A stretch of 42,855 nt of DNA from assembly GCF_001642955.1 (NCBI RefSeq), contig NZ_LWSK01000047.1, positions 1 to 42,855 of the forward strand, read 5' to 3'. Positions 7,586-15,462 of this stretch are shown in pieces. A model generated the notes under the pieces. It had not been told where the DNA came from, made no database searches, and saw only the letters and a program-made list of their open reading frames with translations. The stretch's first letter is position 1, and each line of letters opens with the position of its first letter. Source of the DNA: Rubripirellula obstinata. Its GTDB lineage: Bacteria > Planctomycetota > Planctomycetia > Pirellulales > Pirellulaceae. The position numbers and the translations under genes were made by a program.

Positions 7586-8800
7586 ATGAAATCACGCTGT
7601 TATCGTAACGCATTTACGTTGCTAGAAATGTTAGTGGTGACCGGCATTATCGGTGTCTTGGTCGGATTGTTGTTGCCCGCAGTCCAGGCGGCTCGCGAGG
7701 CGGCGCGGCGGATGAGTTGCAGCAACAATTTGAAACAGGTCTCGCTGGGTGCGTTGCAATACCATGCCGCATTCGACCATCTGCCCCCGCACGGTACCGG
7801 CACGTTCAGTAACGCGAATGATCCCAGCGACACCAATCAGTTTCGCCTCAGCTTTTTGGTTTCGATCAGTCCGTTTGTCGGCAAAACGCCCATCTGGAAC
7901 CGAATCAGCGAACCACACCTAGGTTATCCGCCCGGCAGTGGCAAGGTTGGTGATCCAATCCTGGCGACCTATCCTTATCCAAGCATGGGACCGGCGCCGT
8001 CGGTTTCCGAATACGAACCCTGGCTGGTCGAATCGGAAACCTATCGTTGCCCTTCCGATCCGGGGTTTGGAATGCCAGCGATGGGGCGAACCAACTACGC
8101 CGCGTGCCTGGGCGACGCAATCGAAGGATTGGACAATGGCCTCTGGCGATACGATGTGTCGAAAAGCCGATGGATGCCCAGCGGTAAAGAACAAATGCGA
8201 GCGACCGGTCGCGGAATGTTTGTTCCCCGCATGGTGACGTCGCTGGATGATGTCACCGATGGCACATCGACGACCGTCATGTTGGGCGAAATCGCCACCG
8301 ATTTGGGCGACGCAGATACTCGGACTCAGCCGTCGCTTCAAAATGGCTGGACGGGTGGTGTGCTGGATGATGTTCAAAAGTGTCGCGGCCAGGTCAATTC
8401 AAATCGTCCGCAGTTTTGGTCCCTGAATTCCAGTGTCGGTGTTTCAGCTCAGTTGCCGGGCAGCCCAGCGGCGGGACGCGGTTTTCGCTGGGCCGACGCG
8501 ATGCCGCTGATGACCGGCTGCAACACGACCCTTCGGCCCAACGCTGAACTGTGTTTCGGTGGCGACGAAACCACCATCGGTACGTTGACTATCAGCAGCC
8601 GACATCAAGGCGGCGCGCACGTCGCAATGGGCGACGGATCGATCAAATTCATAACCGATTCGATCGACGTCGGGTTCGAGAAAGGATCCGTGGTCGAAAA
8701 CGGCAAAGGTGAATACGCCCCCGGTGCCGAGAGTCCCTTTGGAGTGTGGGGAGCGATGGGCACGCGAAACCAAGGTGAAATGATCGAAGACGTCTGGTGA
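7586..8800 (+). CDS. DUF1559 prepilin-type protein with H-X9-DG motif
   Basis: This is a 404-residue full-length DUF1559 protein. The N-terminus is a prepilin signal, MKSRCYRNA|FTLLEMLV, with Glu at +5 and Ala rather than Gly at -1. It is followed by the family hallmark LLPAVQAAREAARRMSCSNN and the KQVSLGALQYHAAFDHLPP region. Near the C-terminus is the H-X9-DG motif (RHQGGAHVAMGDGS). DUF1559 proteins are extremely numerous in planctomycetes and are thought to be exported, pilin-like surface or periplasmic proteins; their exact role is unsettled. The ATG at 7586 gives a normal short leader; upstream in-frame starts lie inside the opposite gene. The last 92 codons and 29 bases beyond the stop are duplicated at 13055-13358. 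Confidence 0.9.
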   Translation: MKSRCYRNAFTLLEMLVVTGIIGVLVGLLLPAVQAAREAARRMSCSNNLKQVSLGALQYHAAFDHLPPHGTGTFSNANDPSDTNQFRLSFLVSISPFVGKTPIWNRISEPHLGYPPGSGKVGDPILATYPYPSMGPAPSVSEYEPWLVESETYRCPSDPGFGMPAMGRTNYAACLGDAIEGLDNGLWRYDVSKSRWMPSGKEQMRATGRGMFVPRMVTSLDDVTDGTSTTVMLGEIATDLGDADTRTQPSLQNGWTGGVLDDVQKCRGQVNSNRPQFWSLNSSVGVSAQLPGSPAAGRGFRWADAMPLMTGCNTTLRPNAELCFGGDETTIGTLTISSRHQGGAHVAMGDGSIKFITDSIDVGFEKGSVVENGKGEYAPGAESPFGVWGAMGTRNQGEMIEDVW

Positions 8801-8829
8801 GCAGCGTACCGCCACTGGTTCCGCCAAGG
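8526..8829. repeat. Long direct repeat, copy 1 (partner at 13055-13358)
   Basis: These 304 bases cover the 3' end of the DUF1559 gene and 29 bases past its stop, and recur at 13055-13358 in the same orientation at the same length with about nine substitutions (about 97 percent identity by eye). Divergence is similar to that of the 177-421 repeat pair, so the two pairs probably arose together. Confidence 0.92.
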
Positions 8830-9002
8830 CTCGACCGCTAGGTCGAATCGGGAGCGGTGAAAACGCAATCGTCGGTATCTGGCGGCGAGCTAAAAAAATT
8901 GTTGAAAAATCTGTAAGCGCGGGTGTCTCCTTTGTCACTAACCCTTTGTGCGAACCGAACTGTTCGGGTCGCTTGTTGGTTTCGCCTTATTGGAACGCTG
9001 CT

Positions 9003-9950
9003 GTGACTTCTCGAAAAAACTCTTCTTGCCGTTCTCGATCGCCTCGTCGTTTGCGAGGCGAATCACTGGAAAATCGCCGTGTTATGGCGGCGGCAATCAA
9101 CTTGTCCTCCGATGGTGTCTTGGATATCAGCGGCGATGCGGATGCCAATCGTGTCTGGGTCGCCCAAGTCAGTGATCAGCGATTGAGAGTATCGATCGAT
9201 GGTCGTCACAACGATTTTGATGTCGCTGAGGTCAATTTGCTTCGTGTGCAAGCAGGCGGCGGAGATGATGTGGTGCGGATTGCTCGAAATGTCGACTTGC
9301 CAGCGCAAGTTTTCGGCGGAGCTGGCGATGATGTTTTGCAAGCGGGCAGCGGGCCATCGTGGGTCCAAGGTGGCGACGGTAACGATCGACTTCAGGGTGG
9401 AGCCGGCGTGAACATTCTGTTTGGCGGTGCTGGTCACGATCGCATTTTTGGTGGACCGGCAAACGACTATTTGATTGGCGGTGCGGGCAACGACCAATTG
9501 AACGGCGGTGCGGGGGACGATTGGATCTTTGGCGATGGTACCAATTCGCTGCCGACTGACGTGACCGATCCATTGGCGTACGCTCGCCAGTACGGTCACA
9601 CCAATCGCGGCGACGATGTGATCAATGGTGGTGCGGGCAACGACGTGGTTCACGGCGGTCGAGGCAATGATCACATTCGCGGTGGCGCTGGCAACGACAT
9701 CTTGTTCGGTGGAAAAGGCAACGACCGGATTCAAGGAAACCTGGGCGATGACCTGCTGATCGGTGGCGAAGGAAAAGACGCACTTAATGGAGGACGCGGT
9801 GCGGACACCCTCCTCGCTCGTGATGGCGAAATGGACATCATTTTTGCCGACTCGCTGGACGAAATCATTAGCGATGGACTGGACCGGATCGTGGTGGACG
9901 ATGGCCTCAGTGCCAATGAAGTAGATGAAATGGTCGCCGAGCTGATCTAA
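9003..9950 (+). CDS. Secreted RTX-type calcium-binding repeat protein with planctomycete LEPR-XLL-like N-terminus
   Basis: The protein begins with a basic Ser/Arg-rich leader and then RRLRGESLENRRVMAA, the planctomycete variant of the LEPR-XLL motif found near the N-terminus of many exported proteins of this phylum. After a beta-rich segment (about 30-95) come roughly fifteen nonapeptide repeats of the form GGxGxDxLx (GGAGDDVLQ, GGDGNDRLQ, GGAGNDQLN, GGKGNDRIQ). These form calcium-binding parallel beta-rolls in hemolysin-type proteins. A non-repetitive loop (about 175-200) interrupts them. There is no recognisable enzyme domain, so a surface or matrix role is likely. The start is uncertain: GTG at 9003 puts the leader in the usual position with ggaa upstream, while TTG at 8946 is also open. 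Confidence 0.85.
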   Translation: MTSRKNSSCRSRSPRRLRGESLENRRVMAAAINLSSDGVLDISGDADANRVWVAQVSDQRLRVSIDGRHNDFDVAEVNLLRVQAGGGDDVVRIARNVDLPAQVFGGAGDDVLQAGSGPSWVQGGDGNDRLQGGAGVNILFGGAGHDRIFGGPANDYLIGGAGNDQLNGGAGDDWIFGDGTNSLPTDVTDPLAYARQYGHTNRGDDVINGGAGNDVVHGGRGNDHIRGGAGNDILFGGKGNDRIQGNLGDDLLIGGEGKDALNGGRGADTLLARDGEMDIIFADSLDEIISDGLDRIVVDDGLSANEVDEMVAELI

Positions 9951-10123
9951 GCTGGACTGAAAGAGCGGCAGCAAACAGTCTTTCAGTTCCTCGAACCAAG
10001 GACTACGAAACGATCGAACCTTCGCGTGTTTCTAAACAAAAGAGCGATGCCTCCGGCGACCATCAGTCGTCGGAGGATTTTGTCGTTTTTAGTAGCAATG
10101 GCGACGCTGTTTTTGTACAGCAA

Positions 10124-10672
10124 TTGGTTTCGGGGTGTTCGCAGGCCTGGTCGCTTTTGGTGGACCAATACGGCCCGCTGGTGCGTAGCCGAATCATCGA
10201 AGTCGCCAGACTTTTTGGGCGACAAAATGATTGGTCGATGATTGATGATGTGACGGCGGAAGTGTTTACGACGCTGTTGGCCAGAGACGCGGCCGTGCTG
10301 AGAAGTTTTCAAGGACGTTGCACGCTGCAAACGTACCTGGCCGTCATCGCGACCCGTGTCTCGCGGCGCGTGATTGCACAGATCGTCTCCCGCGAAACGA
10401 AACAAACTGACGCGATAGACGATTTGACGAACTTCAATGAATCGGTCGATGCGGAGCAACGGATCATCGACCAGGAAGAAATTCAGCGACTTTTGACTTT
10501 GGTCGACCGTTTGCCGCCACGGCAACGAGAATTGGTCGTCGCCTTTTATCAACAAGGCGACACCTACGCGGAAATCAGCCAGCGAACAGGAATACCGATC
10601 GGTTCGATCGGAACCACGCTTCGTCGAGCCGAACAAAGACTGCGACAATGGATCACCGATGAATCTCCCTAA
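10124..10672 (+). CDS. ECF-type RNA polymerase sigma factor, start unclear
   Basis: The product has sigma region 2 (AWSLLVDQYGPLVRSRI, then TAEVFTTLLARD and GRCTLQTYLAVIATRVSRR) and region 4 with a helix-turn-helix (LPPRQRELVVAFYQQGDTYAEISQRTG, then GTTLRRAEQRLR). It would direct RNA polymerase to stress- or signal-specific promoters. The first usable start in this frame is TTG at 10124, which cuts off the expected first helix. The same frame is open from 9929 and reads DAVFVQQLVSGC just upstream, which looks like genuine sigma sequence, yet I find no ATG, GTG or TTG there. Either a rare start (such as ATC at 10013 after aagga) is used or a base is lost or gained upstream. The FecR-like gene follows after five bases and is the likely regulator. 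Confidence 0.85.
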   Translation: MVSGCSQAWSLLVDQYGPLVRSRIIEVARLFGRQNDWSMIDDVTAEVFTTLLARDAAVLRSFQGRCTLQTYLAVIATRVSRRVIAQIVSRETKQTDAIDDLTNFNESVDAEQRIIDQEEIQRLLTLVDRLPPRQRELVVAFYQQGDTYAEISQRTGIPIGSIGTTLRRAEQRLRQWITDESP

Positions 10673-10677
10673 CAACC

Positions 10678-12648
10678 ATGAAATCTAGTAACCGCATCGA
10701 TCGTCAATCGCTTCTGCAAATGATCCAAAACACTTTGGATCAAGCGGTAGCCGTGCGCGAAAGGGGAACCTCATCGGGCGAGGGAATCCTTGGCGTGGTG
10801 GTGCGGCAAGTCATCCACGATCTGGCACAGTACGAAAGCGATTCGGTGCCCGAGTCCGCACAATCATCGCCAGTTCCCTTGTTTGATGTGGCTGCCTATG
10901 TCGATGGAACACTTGACGATATAGAAAAAGCAAAAGCGATCACACAGGCCGCGATGCGTGATCCTGGTTTGGTGATGGAAATCGTTTCGGCAGTCCAGAG
11001 TCAAAAGGAAATCAAGACAAACCAACTGTCGGCGGATTTGAGATCACGCTTGCTTGGTCTGCGGTCGCCATCGGACGATTCAGAGGCGACAACGGCGAAC
11101 GATACATTGGCGCTGGACAGCGTGCGAATTGTTCCCGTGGTTCCCGTAAAACCGCCGCGTTCCAAAAACCGTTTGCTGGCGACCGCGGTTGCCTTGGTCG
11201 CCGCGACCACGTTATTGGCCGTGGGAACTTGGCTGGGGAGCCGGTTTGGTAGCAATGAAGATGCAATCGTTCGCGAAGAAAAAGACATGGAGCCGCGAGT
11301 CGCTATACAGCCGGAGCAGTTGGGGCAGCCGGAACAGTCGGAGCAGTTGGAGCAGCCGGATTTCCCCCTACGCAACTCGGTGCCAGATGACGGTATGATC
11401 GCCAGCGAATCAAGTGGCAAAAGCGACTCGCCGGAATCGGTTTCGACCCAAAGCGACGACGATGATTCCGACGGCAAGGTCGCAGTGGTTCCGGAGCCGA
11501 AGCGCGTGAGGCAGGACAACGGGGCAGCGGAAAAGAAAACGGATCAGCCGCAAGTCAAACCGTCCAGCCTTGCGGTGACCTGGGATCAGATCGATGGGCT
11601 TTTGTTGGTGGAGACGCGTCAAAGTCATTCGACCGACGATTCACGATCGGAACTGTCAACGGTTTTTCGTGGCGTGGCGAAGGATGAATCGATGAATCTG
11701 GCTGGCCCGATCCGAATCAAAACACTGCCACTTTGCCGTGCCGTCGCTTCGATCGATGGCGGTGGCAAACTGGTGATCGCCGCTGATACGGAAATCGAAT
11801 TCGCCAGCGATGGAACAATAAAACTGCTGCACGGTTCGATCGCGATGATGGAGACGAACCAGCGAACGATTCGACTGAGTGAAACAGGTCGACTGAGTGA
11901 AACAGGTCAACAAAGTGTTCCGATTCAAAGCCGTCAAGGCAATTCGTTTGTCTTGTCCCGAACCAACCGCGGCTATCAAATCGACACCCGGGATCGTGGC
12001 GTTTTGATTGCGAATCAGCAGTACGCCGATACTCGCTTGGAAATCGATGCCGCAACAGGGGCTGTCGAAACTGCGGGTGGAGTTCCCGATCGACTTCCGC
12101 GTTGGACGCGGCAACGAATCGACCGGATCGAAGTCGGTCGCACTGTTTTGGCACAGATCGCATCGAGTGACGACGTTTCCGCTGCCATGATGCAAACTTT
12201 GCAATCCGGCACAGTTCGCGGGCCTACCGCGGCCACACTTCGTGGCTGGTTGGTCGCGTCCAACGAAAACAACATCATGCGTTTGATAACGGCTCGAGAT
12301 CCGCTGATTCGCGAGACAGCGATGAACTACCTTCGAGTGGTTTCCCCACAAGACCCGCGACACGAACGTTTGTGGAGGCGAATTGCCAATCAAGTGCGCA
12401 ACCCTCGGGCGGTGCAAACCATTCGCAGTTTCTTTGTCATTCTTTGGTCCGGCAATCGTCCGACAACGAACCAACGAGACAATCTGCTTGGCCTGTTCAC
12501 TTCGGCAGATCCCGCGACTCGAGTAGCGGCCAATTATCTGTTGGTGGCGTTCTACGGTGCCGGCCCTCGATTGGATATCGATGCAAATAGTGCGGTACGC
12601 ACGCGAGCGGCAGCAAGATGGCGGACCATTAGCGATCAGAAACAATAG
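10678..12648 (+). CDS. Membrane-anchored FecR-like protein, candidate anti-sigma partner
   Basis: This is a 656-residue protein. The cytoplasmic N-terminal part (1-160) includes FDVAAYVDGTLDD, resembling the C-terminal half of zinc-finger-type anti-sigma domains but without the Cys/His set. One membrane span lies near 163-186 (LLATAVALVAATTLLAVGTWLG). Beyond it is a Glu/Gln/Pro/Ser-rich linker (200-290), a FecR-like beta domain around 340-420 (SIDGGGKLVIAADTEIEF, KLLHGSIAMME) and an alpha-helical C-terminal region of about 200 residues. Five bases separate it from the ECF sigma gene, so the two are surely co-transcribed, and the topology fits a sensor that holds or releases the sigma factor. 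An 18-base tandem duplication at 11872-11907 encodes RLSETG twice. Confidence 0.72.
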   Translation: MKSSNRIDRQSLLQMIQNTLDQAVAVRERGTSSGEGILGVVVRQVIHDLAQYESDSVPESAQSSPVPLFDVAAYVDGTLDDIEKAKAITQAAMRDPGLVMEIVSAVQSQKEIKTNQLSADLRSRLLGLRSPSDDSEATTANDTLALDSVRIVPVVPVKPPRSKNRLLATAVALVAATTLLAVGTWLGSRFGSNEDAIVREEKDMEPRVAIQPEQLGQPEQSEQLEQPDFPLRNSVPDDGMIASESSGKSDSPESVSTQSDDDDSDGKVAVVPEPKRVRQDNGAAEKKTDQPQVKPSSLAVTWDQIDGLLLVETRQSHSTDDSRSELSTVFRGVAKDESMNLAGPIRIKTLPLCRAVASIDGGGKLVIAADTEIEFASDGTIKLLHGSIAMMETNQRTIRLSETGRLSETGQQSVPIQSRQGNSFVLSRTNRGYQIDTRDRGVLIANQQYADTRLEIDAATGAVETAGGVPDRLPRWTRQRIDRIEVGRTVLAQIASSDDVSAAMMQTLQSGTVRGPTAATLRGWLVASNENNIMRLITARDPLIRETAMNYLRVVSPQDPRHERLWRRIANQVRNPRAVQTIRSFFVILWSGNRPTTNQRDNLLGLFTSADPATRVAANYLLVAFYGAGPRLDIDANSAVRTRAAARWRTISDQKQ

Positions 12649-12711
12649 GTTCACGATGATCGTTGATTCTCGGAAACAAGACCAACGTCGACAAAGGTGC
12701 CTGTGGTCAAA

Positions 12712-12957
12712 GGTGTCAGGTACCGTTTTGGTTGCTTCGAAGGTCAAAGGCATCTTGGAAGTCAAAGCCAAACTGCCAACGGCGTGAGCGCGTGCCGGTT
12801 GGCGAAAATGATTTGCGATGCCAACAAGCAAGTCACGTTGGCAAAAAAACATCGAGCAACAACCACGTGGCTACTTCGCGATCTCGGTCCACTTTTGCTG
12901 CAGCAACCAAGCATACAATTCGGGATCGTCGTAGGCCTGCGTCCACGCGTCGTGACC
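12712..12957. repeat. Long direct repeat, copy 2 (partner at 177-421)
   Basis: This is the second copy of the 177-421 segment, one base longer. It again starts at ggtgtcaggtacc. It contains the final 28 codons and stop of the hydrolase gene (minus strand, 12871-12957) with no gene attached, so this part is a fragment. It is followed by 97 bases (12958-13054) that match nothing else in the window, then by the DUF1559 fragment. Confidence 0.92.
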
Positions 12958-13054
12958 AGGGCAGCTCAGTTTTCCAATCTGTGTTGAGCACTGAAATCCC
13001 AACCCGCATTGACTAACAAAACCGATGAATTACCCCGCTCCCCTTTTCCTAAAC

Positions 13055-13358
13055 CGACCCTTCCGCCCAACGCGGAACGGTGTTTCGGTGGCGACGAAAC
13101 CACCATCGGTACGTTGACTATCAGCAGCCGACATCAAGGCGGCGCGCACGTCGCAATGGGCGACGGGTCGATCAAATTCATAACCGATTCGATCGACGTC
13201 GGGTTCGAGAAAGGAACCGTGGTCGAAAACGGCAAAGGTGAATACGCCCCCGGTGCCGAGAGTCCCTTTGGACTGTGGGGCGCGATGGGCACGCGAAACC
13301 AAGGTGAAATGATCGAAGCCGTCTGGTGAGCAGCGTACCGCGACTGGTTCCGCCAAGG
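13055..13358 (+). pseudogene. DUF1559 C-terminal remnant (duplicated from 8526-8829)
   Basis: The reading frame reproduces the last part of the DUF1559 protein encoded at 7586-8800, including CFGGDETTIGTLTISS, the H-X9-DG motif and the terminal EAVW, and stops at 13329. The prepilin N-terminus and about 310 residues are missing. A short open frame from TTG at 13009 could in principle give a 106-residue product, but with no export signal it is best read as a dead fragment. About nine substitutions separate it from the parent copy and the frame remains open, so the event is fairly recent or the fragment has drifted little. Confidence 0.85.
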
Positions 13359-13907
13359 TTCAGACCAAGTTCAACCAGCGGGGCAGACTACATTGTTCCG
13401 ATCGAAGGAAAGACAAATCCCTCAACTTTGTGAACCAACGGCGAGACGAAACAACGAGACTTGGCCCACTTGAACTCGAAGGGCGACGCCGTCCCGCGTC
13501 GTAAAGATGGCAAAAAATGAGGGGCGAAAAATACTGAATTCGATGGGGACATTTTTGCCCACCATTTTTTGCCAAACTTGAGAATGCTTTGCTTGGCGTG
13601 GGGTTTGGGTTGCTGAAATTTGGCAAGACCATGATGCGCGGGGATGAGGTTTTGTGAATGCGGCGGACCGTTCGCGATGGTCTTGCCAAAAAGATTCCCT
13701 TTCAGAACACCAGGGATGGTGGATCCCGAGTAGGATTGCTCGCGGCCTGCGAACTCGATTGTTTGACTCTGCGGTGGTTGATTCGGCGACGGTGTACGAT
13801 GGGTGAAAGGGCGGCGCTTCTTGCGTACTGCCTGATCCATTGATTGCCGGGACTGCGCTTTGCTTGTTCCGGCCTACTTTTCCCGGCACTGAAAGAGAAA
13901 TTTTTTG
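13359..13907. other. Gene-free stretch with two hairpin-forming inverted repeats
   Basis: I find no convincing gene here. Two exact inverted repeats stand out. The 11-base arms ggcaaaaaatg at 13509-13519 and cattttttgcc at 13563-13573 form one. The 14-base arms tttggcaagaccat at 13619-13632 and atggtcttgccaaa at 13677-13690 form the other. The long minus-strand open frame across this stretch has low-complexity composition and runs antisense through the RidA gene, so it is not called. The bases just before 13908 contain aaagag and a T-run ahead of the RidA start. Confidence 0.6.
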
Positions 13908-14372
13908 ATGAGCGCTGAAACTAGACTTAAAGAACTCGACATTACCCTGCCTGCTGCTCCGAAAGTGCTGGGGCTGTATCGGCCGATGGTGGTGGCGGGG
14001 GGAATGGCTTATTTGTCGGGGCATGGGCCGTTGAAGGAGGATGGGTCGTTGGTGACTGGTCGTCTTGGGTTGGATATGGATGTTGAATCGGGCTACGACG
14101 CGGCTCGATTGACGGGGCTGGCGATGCTTTCGACGTTGAAGGCGAACCTGGGCAGCCTCGACAAAGCTGGGCGGTTGGTGAAGTTGTTCGGGCTGGTGCG
14201 CTGCACGGACACCTTTGTGGATCAACCGGCGGTGATCAACGGATGCAGCGAATTGTTTCGCGATGTTTTTGGCGATGACTTTGGTGTAGCGGCACGCAGC
14301 GCCGTGGGTGCGAACTCGTTGCCCGCAGGGATGGCGGTCGAGATCGAAGCGATATTTGAAATCGCAGAGTAA
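13908..14372 (+). CDS. RidA/YjgF-family protein
   Basis: This is a 154-residue protein with the RidA (YjgF/YER057c/UK114) fold. Recognisable elements are LYRPMVVAGGMAYLSGHGPL at the N-terminal strands, the region LAMLSTLKANLGSLDKAGRL, and the C-terminal block ARSAVGANSLPAGMAVEIEAIFEI, which carries the Arg that binds the substrate carboxylate in RidA deaminases. Family members hydrolyse reactive enamine/imine intermediates. The spacing and FVDQPAVINGCSELFRDVFG segment resemble the longer RidA subgroup rather than the archetype, so activity on 2-aminoacrylate is not certain. The ATG at 13908 is preferred to the TTG three bases before it. The gene stands alone upstream of the respiratory cluster with a 320-base gap. 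Confidence 0.88.
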   Translation: MSAETRLKELDITLPAAPKVLGLYRPMVVAGGMAYLSGHGPLKEDGSLVTGRLGLDMDVESGYDAARLTGLAMLSTLKANLGSLDKAGRLVKLFGLVRCTDTFVDQPAVINGCSELFRDVFGDDFGVAARSAVGANSLPAGMAVEIEAIFEIAE

Positions 14373-14396
14373 AAGCACAGTGAAATCGCAGAGTAA
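14357..14396. repeat. Short direct repeat across the RidA stop codon
   Basis: The 16-base sequence tgaaatcgcagagtaa occurs at 14357-14372, where it encodes the last residues and stop, and again at 14381-14396. The period is 24 bases. This looks like a slippage duplication of the gene end. Confidence 0.85.
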
Positions 14397-14692
14397 CTTT
14401 CAGGGGTGAAGTTGCCGCTTGAAAGTGTCGATGCATAGAGCTCGATGAGTCAGCGCAGTGTTCGGATTGAGCAAAGCCATGCGAACCCCGCGCCAACGGG
14501 TGGAAATCTGCGACAGAATGTCGCTCAGAACGTTGCCGGGATTGCTTTTAAACGGCATCCACGGTCATACTATCCGCCCCGGGCAAGTTCGCTCGGTTTT
14601 TCTGGCCTCCTCTCGTGCTTTTCGCGGCCCGTTGGACTCTCGAAACAGCTTGGCTGTACCGAGTTTTCCTAGGCAAAAATACAAGCAAAATC
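14373..14692. other. Leader region of the respiratory cluster
   Basis: This 320-base interval holds the short repeat at its left end and no gene that I can support. The promoter for the ACIII/oxidase cluster should be here, since the next gap of this size comes only after that cluster. No promoter boxes are convincing by eye. Start codons in the ActA frame before 14693 would add a non-signal leader. Confidence 0.4.
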
Positions 14693-15382
14693 ATGCAACG
14701 GTTTCTATTTCCACGCTGGGTTAATCCCTTCCTCATCATGCTTGCGGTCGCAGTTGCCGCAGGTGGCGCGTTCGCTGGAGTGATGGGCGGTCTGTTGACC
14801 GACCCTCAAACTCTGAACGTGGGTTACCAGCCCGAGCAACCGGTTCCTTTCAGCCACGCGATTCACGCGGGTCAGTTGAAAATGGATTGCCGTTATTGCC
14901 ACAACACGGTTTTTGAAGCGGCTCATGCGGCGGTGCCACCAACGGCGACCTGCATCAATTGCCACAGCCCGGCGGACGATCAGGGCGTTGCTGCACTGGC
15001 CGCGGTCCACGCTGCCAGTCCCAAGTTGAAGCCGATTCACGAGAGCTGGGAAACGGGGCGAAGCGTGAGCTGGAAACGAGTCCACAACTTGCCCGAATAC
15101 GTGTATTTCAACCACGCCGCTCACGTCAATTCAGGCGTCAGTTGCAAGAGTTGCCACGGGCGGATCGATCAGATGGAAGTGGTTTATCAGCACGAAGAGC
15201 TTTCGATGGCTTGGTGCATCGAATGCCACCGCAATCCCGAACCGCACCTTCGTCCCAAGGATAAGGTGACCCAGTTGGATTGGGAATTCGAGAGCGAGGA
15301 AGCTCAGGCTGAATTCGCTGCGAAATGGCGAAAAGAGCACAACATTAACCCGCAAGTTCATTGTGCAGTTTGTCATCGCTAG
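14693..15382 (+). CDS. actA: Alternative complex III subunit A, pentaheme cytochrome c
   Basis: This is a 229-residue protein with a single N-terminal membrane anchor (residues 8-35) and five CXXCH heme-binding motifs: CRYCH, CINCH, CKSCH, CIECH and a final CAVCH four residues from the end. Five hemes and an N-terminal anchor match ActA, the multiheme subunit of the ACIII menaquinol:cytochrome c oxidoreductase described from Rhodothermus and Flavobacterium. It faces the periplasm and passes electrons from the iron-sulfur/quinol module to the monoheme domain of ActE. The start at 14693 (MQRFLFPRW) places the anchor immediately after a short positive stretch. It is the first gene of a long plus-strand cluster. 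Confidence 0.92.
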   Translation: MQRFLFPRWVNPFLIMLAVAVAAGGAFAGVMGGLLTDPQTLNVGYQPEQPVPFSHAIHAGQLKMDCRYCHNTVFEAAHAAVPPTATCINCHSPADDQGVAALAAVHAASPKLKPIHESWETGRSVSWKRVHNLPEYVYFNHAAHVNSGVSCKSCHGRIDQMEVVYQHEELSMAWCIECHRNPEPHLRPKDKVTQLDWEFESEEAQAEFAAKWRKEHNINPQVHCAVCHR

Positions 15383-15462
15383 TGGTTCGGTAATCTCGCT
15401 GGCCCTGGCATCGATGTTTGACGTTTGATTTTTTTAGCATCCCAATACCTGTCTTTTTCAAT

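Noticed and set aside
9063-9974. 303-codon minus-strand open frame opposite the RTX repeat gene
   Set aside because: It is generated by the glycine/aspartate repeat codons read backwards and has no independent support.
11656-12852. Long minus-strand open frame opposite the FecR-like gene
   Set aside because: It lies antisense to a well-supported gene, has no recognisable domain and its residue mix reflects the opposite strand's codon use.
13009-13329. Possible small intact gene from a TTG start
   Set aside because: All recognisable sequence is a duplicated C-terminal fragment of the DUF1559 gene without its prepilin signal, so it is called a pseudogene.
12712-13358. Insertion sequence or transposon as explanation for the repeats
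   Set aside because: There is no transposase frame, no terminal inverted repeat at the copy edges and no target-site duplication that I can see; gene tails in original order fit duplication plus deletion better.
13422-14378. 318-codon minus-strand open frame over the gene-free stretch and the RidA gene
   Set aside because: It is antisense to RidA for half its length and runs through hairpins; composition is low complexity.
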